DNA of 64,000 bases from Mucidula mucida (taxonomy: Eukaryota; Basidiomycota; Agaricomycetes; Agaricales; Physalacriaceae): the NCBI GenBank assembly GCA_015501055.1, contig JADNYV010000031.1, positions 242,927 through 306,926 of the forward strand. Reading direction: 5' to 3'. The notes beneath the pieces are model-generated. The model ran no database searches. It saw nothing but the letters and a program-made list of their open reading frames with translations, and was not told the origin of the DNA. This document shows positions 10,560 to 21,116 of this stretch, piece after piece (the first letter of the stretch is position 1; every line of letters begins with the position of its first letter). A program made the translations under genes and the position numbers.

Positions 10560-12740
10560 GACAGAAACATCCAAAAGTCATTTACGCTGTGTGCATGGAC
10601 ATCAGCGCCGGTCGCCTCGCCCCTGGCAAAATATTCGAGAAAACGACCTAAATTTCTCCATCAGACTAACACCAACTTTGAAGGACGACAACTTACCGTG
10701 TTCGCGCCAGTGAGAAGACGGCATGCAATTGAAGCCTTCATAGAGATTCAACGCCTGCGCGTGTGATGGCCTCGCCGGCCAGGCAAAAATCTGGAGAAAT
10801 CCTTTAGACTCAATTTGGCTTAGATTACCATCTTTGAGCCACGGACAAGTGTCGACGAGTGAGGAGACAACCTCGTCAATATCGCTGAGTATCCCAGATT
10901 GTTCATCGGATGCGCGTATGACGGTCAGCCATCAATTCCAGAAGCGTAGCCTGTCATTGTCAGTCAGCGAGTGAATTACAAGTTGAAGAACAATCAAACT
11001 CACAACTTGTTCAACGGCGATCCATTCGCCCGATGCAGATAATGCGCGTATTGGTAGGCACAACGTCTACAATCCAATTGAGACGCGAAATCATTGTCAT
11101 TGTGGAAACAGTATATCCAGTGTGAGTGGCCTCGCCGGCCAGGCAAAATTCTCAAGAAAATGACCTGCAATCTTTGAACACCACACACAAGACCTCGTAC
11201 AAAGCAACCGACTTACGGTGGTCATGTTGAGCGTGAGACAACGACATCACAGATAGCGCGATGCCGATCAGCCTGAAGTCGAGGATTAGGCTGCCGTGTC
11301 AAAGAGGATGAACTTGACGGATTTGCCGGGAGCTTTCCATCGCGGTAGGCGGACATGTCTCTGGACAACGGTGAACGAGAGCGCGAGCTAGACGTAGCGC
11401 TTCTGGCCTAGCTTCAAATTCAAGAAAACTGTCTTGAAGTCGGTTAGATATCTAAGTCAAAGAGAACGACATACTGTAAAGATATTCAACCCCAGCGTCA
11501 CGGTACCGGTGTGCGAACTTGGTGTGAAGTGGCCTCGCCGGCCAGGCAAAATTTTCAGGAGAATTGGCTATAATCTCGTCAGAATCAAGTTCGAAACGCG
11601 ATAGAAAAGGAACGACGTACTCTGACTCGATAGCAAGAACAAGCGCCATGATGGGTCAACACTCCAAAATCTTACAGGAGAAATATGGCCTTGAGAATGG
11701 AAGGTCAAGGTGATCCGGCACCTGGCGAGCAGAAAGTGGGGCGACGTCAACGCGAATTCAGACTAAAATGGTCGTCAACATCAACGTAAGGTGAAGATCA
11801 CCCGAACAACTTACCTAGAACATATCCTCAAGAGACAACAAGCTTGGCCTCAATGACTGCGTAATGACACGCGTGGTGTGGCTTCGCCGGGCAGGCATCT
11901 AGCCTGCGCAGAACAGTGCTATGACTTAGGTCTAAAACCGAGTCAGAACACCGTCAAAGAAAAGGAAATAAACAACTTACAGCATAGTTTGACACGTCTT
12001 GGAATCGCCTGGCTGGTGGAGCATCAACATGGCGTAGACAGGACTAAATCAACGGTCAGAAAACGCTGCTATAACAACAATAGTTAATGAACTTACATCA
12101 AGATGAAGGGTGGCGTGAAGAGCAGCTTTTCGCTGCTCTCGAAACCGGGACTCCATAGCTGAGCGTCGTAGTCGCCTCGCCGGCGCGGCGTCATCCGTAG
12201 GGAGGTCCAGACTACGTCTGGTGTAGTCCGTGTTGTAATCTACCGAAGAATTCGTTAGTGGATGCGCAAATGTGAGGTGACCAAGTAACATACCATGAGA
12301 GCCACGGACACGGCTACGGAGAACGTTGAAGCAAGAAAAGACGTCTAGAAAAAGTCGAATGAGCATCTGGAAGACGAGGCAAAAATGGGAAACGACGTAC
12401 CAGGCCGTGAGGGTAAGAGGGAGAGAACTCTCGGCATTGCCCGAGTACCTCTTTTAGGCATCAACATCGACCATGGGAGCACCGGAGACGCACGTCCTGG
12501 ACAATGGCCAGTCGGAACGGTATTGGGAGTGGCGGCGACATGCAGAGCACCTTTGTCGACACCTGTGAACACGAATATTTAGCCATGGATGCGGACTGCG
12601 ACAACGAGCCATGGACTTACCAGGAAGATTAACATCATGCTAATAGTTGTTGTAGAGGCCAGGCAGAGAGAGGTGAGGGTGAAGGGTAGAGTTGGGAATG
12701 AGAGTGAGTAGTTTTCTGAAAGGCTTGGTGGTTATAGGGA
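10560..12740 (-). repeat. W repeat copy 1: tandem degenerate modules with a palindromic core
   Basis: At least six copies of a motif resembling GGCCTCGCCGGCCAGGCAAA lie near 10611, 10765, 11126, 11529, 11879 and 12171, separated by 155-400 bp. On the minus strand each core sits a few bases downstream of a plausible splice acceptor, with a GTAAGT donor about 50 bp upstream (for example donor near 11212 and acceptor near 11163). The array therefore reads like repeated exon-intron units. Short open pieces such as ILPGRRGHSHWIYCFHNDN occur, but no continuous protein was assembled and no family recognised. It lies head-to-head with the Y repeat, and related pieces recur at 54241-56424. Confidence 0.5.
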
Positions 12741-15700
12741 GACAGAAAACCTAATATGCAGGGTCCATTCTGCGACGCTAACCACAACTTGGACAAATAC
12801 TGTCTCCGATCTTGCCGAAGTCTTGCCCCATCTTTACTGTCGGTTATACCTTTTTGCTTACCCCGGAGACTGAAAGATAGATGTTCGATGCCAGCGGAAA
12901 TTGAGTCATGCAGAGTACACTTGAAATGGTTCGTGTCCGAAAGTCTGAATGAGTTGAGTTAAGATTTAGATGTTGATGGCAAGTCGGCTTAAGATCTAAA
13001 AATTGAGCATAGAAATGGGAACATGATATGAGTACGGCATGAGTGTCGACGAGTGCGAGAGTCAAGCGGCAAAGTGGCTGTGCGGTAAGTACGTCCGTTC
13101 GAGTCCGCCAAAGTCCGCCACAGTACTCATTTCTATGCATTCTGACACTGTCATTGCTATCCTCCAGGTCAACCATCTGAACTGTCACTTCGCTGTGGGA
13201 TGTCATCACATTCACAGTACGGCGCGGGCGGCGCCAGAACCCAATTCAATTGCTCCCTGATACTCCGTCGCGTCCTTCCACTCGTTGGGTCGCACAGGCA
13301 GATCCAATTTGACTATAATCACCTTCTAATCTATTTCGAGACTGCCAAGACATCGAATAGCTCAAGCAAATCCGCATCCGGAGAGCGTGCCCAAGTTTGT
13401 ATCCTCGTTTCTCCCTCTGTAGTCCCCATGTTGTTGCTACTCTTTTGCACAATCAAAGGCACTGTATACACATCTGATATACGCATCGGAAACCCAAGAA
13501 AATCGAGACGGAAAAGTCAAAAGTTGAAGTCGCGACTTGGGATTTTTGGATTGAGCTCGGCACGTGCCAATGACGCATACGTGCTTGTCTTCGTACTACG
13601 ATGATCTCTTTGCGCTCTTCGACGCAGGACGCGTCCAGCGGCGTTTCTCCGCCGCTAATTGATCACTGGGTGCCTTAATACTTCTGACTCGCGTCTCTGC
13701 TGTCTCTTCCTCGCTGCAAAACCCACGCAATGCTGGCGTCTAGCGGAATCTACGCACAATTCGTATCCAACGCGTTCTTTGGGCAATCTTCCACGGACAA
13801 ACACGCAGGAAACTCAGGAACTGGACCTCAGGGACACTGGCGGCTATTAGATGTGGCTAGGCGCTGCGTTTCAGATGGGTTCTTTGGAGTTGGAATTGTT
13901 CTGGATGGTGTATTTTGGGATTCTATCGGCTGGGCGGGTGGGATATGACTTGTAAAAGGCTTGGAGGGTGTCATATGGGTGACCTCCACGGGTCCCGGGA
14001 ATTGTTTAAAAGGAGGGCGATGTTAGTGAGTTATTTATCATTCCCACTCCCGCCACATTCGCCTTCATTCACTCCTCTTCGGGAATCTTTCCTTTACTCT
14101 TCCCATCCTTGCATATCCTTGACCTCTACTCATATATAACGAGTTCTTCGTTTGTTTTCCTTTATATTCGATTGAGCTCTCATTCACGGCGACTCAAGGC
14201 AAGTCTATGTTTTTTCTGTTATAATCCCGATACTAACACTTTCCTAGGCAGGGACTACACTACTTCGAGTCCTCGTTTATCCTGCTATTGGTTAGTCTCA
14301 CCTATTTCGTCGCTTTTCTAGTCTGACCTTGTTTTCACGTTCAGAGCTATCCTCCGCGATTACTTGACTTTCACGGTCCGCAAGGATTCAACGTATTTGA
14401 CTACCTTTGATATTGACTCAACTTTTTTTGTAGATTATCGATCATTCTTGAACGAGATCGGTTCTGAATAGCTAATGGTATGTTCAATCTGTCTGACTAT
14501 TTTCGATCTTCCTTCTTACCACCATGGTCAGATTTTGTTGTCTAATGAACCGACCCGCAGCGACTCTCTGGACATCGCGGATATGCTTATTGGCATCCTC
14601 TTCAACGTCTCATGGTCGTCTTTCGCCGCCTCTTTGCCCGCCGCCGTCATCGTCGTAACCGACTCCATAATGACAAACTCGCAATCTTGTCGACCTCAAT
14701 GTGGAGCGTTCCCGGCACATTATTGCCTCCAACAAGTACACGTACAGACATCGAAGCAACGTATTCAACTGGACCTGGGCTTCACAGATGTCTCTTCAGA
14801 TAGTGGTACGTATTTTCCAATTTTTTAGTCAAACCACCGAATGACAAACTCTTCTCTTAGACGATCTTCCTGCCTCAATTGACATGCACCGCCGCCTCTG
14901 ATCTCGGCGCTCTCCTCATTTGGCACAAACGTCCGACTACTCGCGTGACTCCCGACAAAATGATTGCTGAATTTTGACTTTGAGCTCAACTCCCACACAA
15001 TCTTTCGACGTGTCGATCCGTGCACAGACTATGATGCCTGGCTTGTTGTCGATATGGCGTTGAGCCCGTGGACGCAACATCTAGCACTGAGCATGATTTT
15101 GCGCGCAGGGGACTGAGGACTCGTCGGGAAGAAATCTTGCAATGCCAAAGACACCTCTTTGGGACTGCGTCAGGAGCATTGTGTCAACGACGCCGCTCTC
15201 ATTGGGCAAGTGGATCCTTAGCAAACCATTTTCGCATATGTTGACTTTTATTCTCAGACGATTTCTGGACTCTACGTGTGCGTGTATGGTTTGTATAGAC
15301 ATCGTTCTACGTCGACTACAGTCCTACTTTGGACGTCCCGTCACCGCGCACATCGTGTTTCGCCGGGATATACCTTGGCTCTGCAAACGCGGCACTAGCT
15401 TTCAAAGTCGCTAACGACCATCACAAAGTATTGGTGTCGCTGACACGTCCCTTCGTACACGGTATGTGATCTTAGATTTATGAAGTTTTTTGCCCATTAA
15501 CGCGATACTTTCCAGACTTCTATGGCTGTCTCAAGGATCGACTTGACTCTGTCGCGACCTCGGCTCCTGGCCTCCACCGCCGCCTCAACCCCGCGCGTTT
15601 CGCTTGCCTATCCGCGTCGACACGCACACCCGCCAGTTGGCCCAGCGTCACTCCGACATGGAAAGTCGCTCTATCGGTGTTCTGCTTCGACTATCACGGC

Positions 15701-17663
15701 TCTTGTCGAGTATACTGGGCTATCGGTTGTTGCCCAGGTCCTGTTTCTTGTATGGTAAGTTTACCACTATAGGTCGTCGGGGCATGAACTCATCTTTTAC
15801 TGTAGACGATTCCACAGACCACGAGCAGTCGTCTATATACCCCACAATATCTAGGGTGGGTCCACCAGACATCACATGAATCCTGGAGTAACAATCGGCG
15901 ATATCGACTGCTGGGATTGTCCAATGTCTTGGAGGATGTGATTCCTCGAATGCTCTTCACGAGTTGTACTTAGGCCACGTCGCGCCGTTCTTTGATACCT
16001 GGTAAGATTTTTTTTCAATTTGGACATTATCTTCTTGCGCTTACCTACGACCTGTTAGGCCACCGTGTAAGCCACAAACGAGGACACGTGTGAACGACTG
16101 TTATGTCGCCGTTATGGTCCTGAAGGTAGCACTGAACGACGCCTAGATGCGGGAGGTCGTAATTATGATCTGACCGTGTAGGTGAACGCCGACCTTATCG
16201 AAGAGGTGTTGACGGTGTCACTGTGGATAGGTCAGTGATTCATCTTCATGTCTAAACGATGATACTGACTGATTTTAAAGGACCTTGTTTGTGCTCGACT
16301 AAGAAGGGAGTTGCGAGCAAGGGTGCGAGCCAGCGGCGACGGCCGCTGCTCCCTTCTTATGATAACCTTGTCATACTTGTAAACGTTGTACTGTAGTTAT
16401 GTATGGTAGATACTTGTGTGGTACTTCCTCTTGGCCGATTCCAATAAACTCGTTGTGTGAGTCAAAGTCACTCACCAATTCACCGTGCTGGACTAACAAA
16501 TCAAACATAGATTTATTTCGCGCGCCTATTCAAAGACCCGATTTGTTGGAAATCGATTCCGGCAATTGTTTCGACAAGTGCCTGTCTGCGGGGTACACTT
16601 GTTCGTGAGACGGATATAGAAGACAACGACGGTGCCCTGGGATCAGACTTGGACTGCCTCAAGACATCAGCTCTTACTCGGTTTCAGCACCCATACTGGA
16701 CTGTCTTGGGTATGTGCTTCTTTACTTTCTTAACCGTTCATGTCACTGATCCGCGACTGTAGGCGGAACACTTACTACTCTTTGACACGACTGGGCCCTC
16801 TCCTTCATTGATGTCTTATCTGGACCATATTATGTCTCGATGTTATCAATCTTGTTGCCGTCCTGACTGGAGCCTGAGGTCTTCTAGATGTGTACCCGCC
16901 TCCTTCAAGCGAACCTCGTCATCCTGGGATCACTTGCTGCCTTGTTCGACGGCAGTCGTTCGTACTTTGGTAAGTCGATGGCGTACCTTCTTTTCTTTCC
17001 ACTAACACGTTCACAGTCGTACTCGTACCTTGGTCAAGAACCGTTTCCGTGAGGCTATAAGACAGAAGTAGCTCGCGCCTGTGGAGTCTTTCACATGCGA
17101 GAAGGTATGTGTTAGTCCTCTCATTCGATGGTCGGACTTGGCTGACTCTCGATGTCTAGTGTACGTGGAACTGGATTGCTCTCGATTATGAACGCCGCGC
17201 TGACTGATATCGCTCCGCGTACGTGCCAGTCAATTTCATCCCAGCACATCGACTGAACCTTTCGCAGATTCGATAACTGTCCGCATTTCTGATCGGTTCA
17301 ACAAACTCTTGTCAACGACTCGGTTATCAGCGGTACGTTCCTTGACATTTGTTCTATTGATTTGGTGCTACTGATACTTGTCGTAGATAAGAGCTCAATT
17401 CATCCCCCGCGTTCTCTCGTTGTGTCGGTATACTAGAACATAGAATCACCCTCAATTCTGAACGCCGCGCTGATTGATGTCGGTTGGCGTACGTGCCAGT
17501 CAATTCCTTGCCAGCACGCGTCAACTGAACCTTTTCGCAGATTCAATAAGCGTCCATATTCTCTAATCGTTTTAATAGACTCTTGTCAACGACACGGTTA
17601 TCAGTGTTACGTTCCTTCATTTGGCGCTGCTGACCTGTGGCGTACATTCATCCCCCGGGTTTA
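12740..17663 (+). repeat. Y repeat copy 1 (inverted partner at 49741-54240)
   Basis: The part from about 13480 to 17160 is nearly identical to the minus strand of 49741-53400; the part upstream is clearly but more loosely related. Many GT-AG intron-like blocks can be seen on the plus strand (for example donor near 14478 with acceptor near 14531, and donor near 14807 with acceptor near 14863). It is a diverged paralogue of XZ. Differences between the two Y copies are mostly C-to-T at CpG. Near the end, 17189-17410 is repeated about 270 bp later at 17459-17655. No protein family is recognised. Confidence 0.6.
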
Positions 17664-17851
17664 CGTCGCGGTTAGACCTATTAAAAGTAAGTTGAAAAGG
17701 GGAAGGGGAGGGAAGGGAACGTACAAGTCCCGGTGTGATCGCCGCAACTACAGAGGTCGTGTGCCCACCCAGACTCGGAGGATATACGCATTGGAGGGGA
17801 CGCGGTGGGTTGCGAGGACTTTATGCCAGTGGAGAACTGGGGTGAGGGCAT
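17664..17851 (-). pseudogene. PLAC8 family, first exon only (truncated copy)
   Basis: The minus strand from ATG 17851 reads MPSPQFSTGIKSSQPTASPP and on to SGWAHDLCSCGDHTGT, as in the copy at 6693. The first exon ends at 17725 with a GT donor, an intron of about 47 bp follows, and only the first dozen bases of exon 2 remain before the sequence changes to the end of the Y repeat at 17663. It lies directly left of segmental duplication copy 2, in the orientation also seen at 37832. Confidence 0.75.
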
Positions 17852-17871
17852 TAGTAAGAAGAGCGCGTTGT

Positions 17872-20529
17872 GATGTGATGCGATGGGAGAGAAGAACATA
17901 CGTCGTGGGGTTTGAGCGACGGCAGCTCTGATTTCTGATATACGATGTTAACATCCAGAGTAAAAGAAAAAGAAGAAGATACAAACCTCGACAGGTGCCT
18001 GTACTACTTGTCCGTCCACGAGATGAAGAACGACAAAAGCCTGATTAGCCGCGAAGTTTGTTGCCATGATGCGATGAATATTCACAACTCAAAACGGTCG
18101 CAACATTATATATCGTGGCGCGCGTGCTCTAGCGGTCAAGACCCCGTTGGCGGTGAGTTACAATACCGGGTCGGTGGGCAACCCGCGTTTCAACTGGGGG
18201 AGTCCAAATGTGGACAGCAGAGGCGATGTCTGGGACGCTCGCGCTTCAACGCTTCGCGAGGCCAAGGGCTGAGACGATATTCGTTCACTTCCCGATTTCC
18301 GGCAGATTTCCGGAGACTCCGAGTGGGCACTCCACAGGAAAAGGTCATTCCGGTGACCGACCGAGAAAAAGGCAAGTCACCGGGATACCTACTCCCGAAC
18401 ACGAATAACACAAGCATCCACCACCGACCGCAAGAGATCAGAAGAAAAGCACTGTCGGCACGGTGAAATTGAGAACGGGAAATGTTGAGCCGATTCATGC
18501 ATGACATGGAATACCGTCCCACCTCCGATGATGGTTTTGGGCGCTCAACCTGACGTGGCGCGCCTCCCGAAACGACCAGGACACTTGGTTCGGAGTGCGG
18601 TTTTCTGTGTTCTAAAATGGGATTCAGATATGCGATAAGCAGGAGCAAAAAAAGTGCACTCACTTATCAAGGAGGACTTGGTAGTAGTAAATGCATTAGC
18701 CTTGTAGATCGCGGTGTTATAAGCTCCTATTGTCCCAGAGACACACAGGGCTGAGAAGAATTTCTAGCATCACTCACAATCAAGGAATATGATAGAAGGA
18801 TATGTCGAGAAATCCAGAGATAATTATGCCTTGAGGTTGGTTAAAGGATTGCTCAACGTTACAGCAAAAAGGGAGTCTAAAATACATTTATGAGTGGGGA
18901 TACGTGCGATCTACGGATACATTGAAAGTAAGCAAACCAGAAAAAAGCTATAACAGAAACAAGCTCATCAAGCAACAACACCACCCACAGCGCGGTCCCC
19001 CATCCCGCTCTTAACGTGTTCCGCATAATCAATGTTATACGCCTCCCCGCCCTGACCCAGCGCCGCCTTGTCGCCGAAAAAGTACGTCGAATTGCTTTTG
19101 CTAGCCGCAATCGCCTTGAGCTGGTCCAGCCTCCGCAGCTCCACAAGCGTCAACAACGCGCGCTGCCGATCTTCCGCCTTGACGTTGGCCTTGTCCACCG
19201 CTATGCTCTTCGCAATCTCCTCAACCTGCGCTGCGAGGGCCGATGCCTCCATCAGCGCTTGTTGCTGGCGAGCCTCCGCTTCACGGAAAACTGTTTTATA
19301 GCTCGCATCGGCTTCGTTCGCTTTGGCTTGCAAATGGCCCTCGCTCTCTAGGATGACGCGCTGCTTATTGCCCTCGGCGACGTTGATCTGGGCTTGGGTG
19401 TCGAGAAGCTGCTTTCGGCGGTTGCGCTCGGCTTCCATCTGGAGTTCTAGTTGACGCTGGAGGGACATGTAAGAATCTAGGCAAAATCTTGTAAGTGTTC
19501 GCGTACCTCGACCTCTCGATTGGCCGGTTGGAATGATTGAACTTCGAAACGTGTTCCCTCGACACCCCAGTTCTACACAATTGAATGAGTAGGTGAATAA
19601 AGAAAGAAAGAAATGAACGTACAGCCAAAGACGATCCGATAACTTGATTCAATTTACTGTTAATGCCGTTTCTGTCGCCGATAATCTGGGTAATAATGAG
19701 TGGGGATCTCCGTCAGTCGACCAAAGACATACTTGATCATAGCTGAAGGTTCCAAGAACTGCGCGCATAGCCGAGGTTCCAAAGTTCTGAATGTTTCTTT
19801 CTAGGTCGGTCACCTTGAAGCAAGCCTTGTAGCCATCGATGATGCGGTAGAACAGTGAGCCTGTAACGGTTATAGGGACCTGTAGAGGGTTTAGGTGACG
19901 CTGATAAACTCTAGAATTGACGGACATTGTCGAGAGTGTATCCCGAGAGCTGGAGAGCCGTAAGAAATCAGGGACCGCAGGAAATGAAGAGGACGGACAT
20001 GGGGTATGTTTATTGAACATTCACGCAAGTCGACTTTTTGTATGCTGTGGAACGGCGGGAGGAACAAGCGAATGCCGGGGTTGAGTCGCACTGGATTTCG
20101 ACCGAAGCTATTGAAATATCAGAATTCCGCTTAGCGCAAAGATGAAGAAAGCACCTAAGCCTCCATCCTTCTTGACCTTGCTCGATGATAGTGAAAAAGG
20201 TGCGCCTCCCTATGGGTGTGAGGCTCGGTCGGGCGCGCGACAGTACTCGAAGAGCTGGACGAGTATTCATCTTGGTGGAATGGTGGTAGTGAGAAGCGTC
20301 CTTAAAAGAGATCTTGGCAGAGAAGAGTGCTCTGCCGACAGTACGCGGCCATGCCTTGTCTGCCGAGCCGCGTCATAGCCTACGATCCGGGAGTGTTCGG
20401 GCGCTCAATCGTGCTTCTTGCTGCGGGACGCAATGTGCTAAACACCATGCAAAGCGGACTGCGCCGTACCGGTCGTCGATTTGGCTGATCCGCCTTGTAT
20501 GTTCATCTAGTACCATTGGCGGCGGACAA
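17872..20529 (+). repeat. segmental duplication, copy 2 (direct, pairs with 7326-10015)
   Basis: Same content and orientation as 7326-10015. Only this copy continues to the right into the deaminase-like gene, which suggests it is closer to the ancestral locus. The interval 17872-18967 has no convincing gene; its two overlapping minus and plus frames differ in length from those in the other copy because of small indels. Confidence 0.9.
18968..20270 (-). pseudogene. mitochondrial stomatin-like protein (SPFH family), copy 2
   Basis: Same exon order as the copy at 8405-9709, from the leader MNTRPALRVLSRARPSL at 20270 down to the coiled-coil C-terminal exon ending at 18968. The visible protein changes are few (for example KSIPVDK in copy 1 and KSIAVDK here; final V to A). 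Besides the extra base before FGRNP seen in copy 1, this copy has a short deletion after GWRLR and CAG changed to TAG just before the same exon. The 5' part is therefore more damaged, while the SPFH core and C-terminus are preserved. It sits head-to-head with the deaminase gene starting at 20782. Confidence 0.75.
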
Positions 20530-20781
20530 GGGCAATGGATGGCTTGGGCTCTGAGCGTCGTTGGCAGTGGTGATGAAATGAAGAGTGCATGGGTCGACGA
20601 TGAGGATGAAATGATCGCGATCGACAGACTCCATCATTACAGCGACCACGCGACAACGACGACGAGCCAATCATGCATAACAAGCCGCAGTTTTACCTCT
20701 CGCAGTGTATACAGGCGGCGTCCAAGGCGCGTTATATATTGTCCTTTTCCACCGTTCATTCTAACTGTTTCGCAGTCGCCC

Positions 20782-20965
20782 ATGTCCTTCACTCTTGGCT
20801 CCATCATCGTCAAAGGCGGCAAGATAATATCTACGGGGTATAACCATCAGCGCACCCACTACGACGAGCTCACCATCGACACCGCATTTGGGCGACCCGT
20901 CTCCATGCACGCCGAGATGCACGCCATCTTCAACTTGACTGGCGGCAGGGCTCCTCCCTTTAGGC
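20782..20965 (+). pseudogene. cytidine/deoxycytidylate deaminase-like gene, 5' part (split by transposon)
   Basis: From ATG 20782 the frame reads MSFTLGSIIVKGGKIISTGY and reaches the zinc-binding HAE motif at about residues 43-45 (VSMHAEMHAIFNLTGG). The frame is then cut by the transposon at 20966. The second half of the zinc site lies beyond the transposon, at 26693-27093. The family deaminates cytosine in nucleosides, nucleotides or RNA; the exact substrate cannot be told. The open frame extends upstream to 20314 but 20782 is the natural start, just after a CGCAG that could be a splice acceptor. Confidence 0.8.
20957..20965. repeat. 9-bp target site duplication, left copy
   Basis: CCTTTAGGC directly abuts the left terminal inverted repeat; the identical nine bases directly abut the right one at 26684-26692. 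Confidence 0.93.
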
Positions 20966-21116
20966 TAGCCAGGTAACCTAGCCTACAAAGTATGAGCAAG
21001 ACTCGATACAGTAGGCTAGGTAAACCGGCAGCAATAAAAAGCGTGAACATCTTTTGGCCATGTTTGGCACAGTCGGATCAGTCGGTCCGTAAGCTATTAT
21101 ACCATATGCGGATGGC
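20966..21116. repeat. left terminal inverted repeat, 151 bp
   Basis: Begins TAGCCAGGTAACC and is identical to the reverse complement of 26533-26683. It contains a perfect 11-bp inverted pair, ACCTAGCCTAC at 20976-20986 and GTAGGCTAGGT at 21011-21021, with a 24-bp gap. That is a plausible transposase-binding site. The first candidate start codon of the neighbouring gene (21106) lies inside it. Confidence 0.95.

Noticed and set aside
18120..18185. Possible tRNA on the plus strand (GCTCTAGCGGTCAAGACC ...)
   Set aside because: No B-box, no cloverleaf could be drawn; the same is true of the copy at 7575.
20992..21105. Upstream ATG that would extend the DUF6589 protein through the TIR
   Set aside because: The same codons occur in reverse at the other TIR (26657), before the helicase, where they lead into an unrelated stop. 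So the TIR is probably regulatory and not coding.
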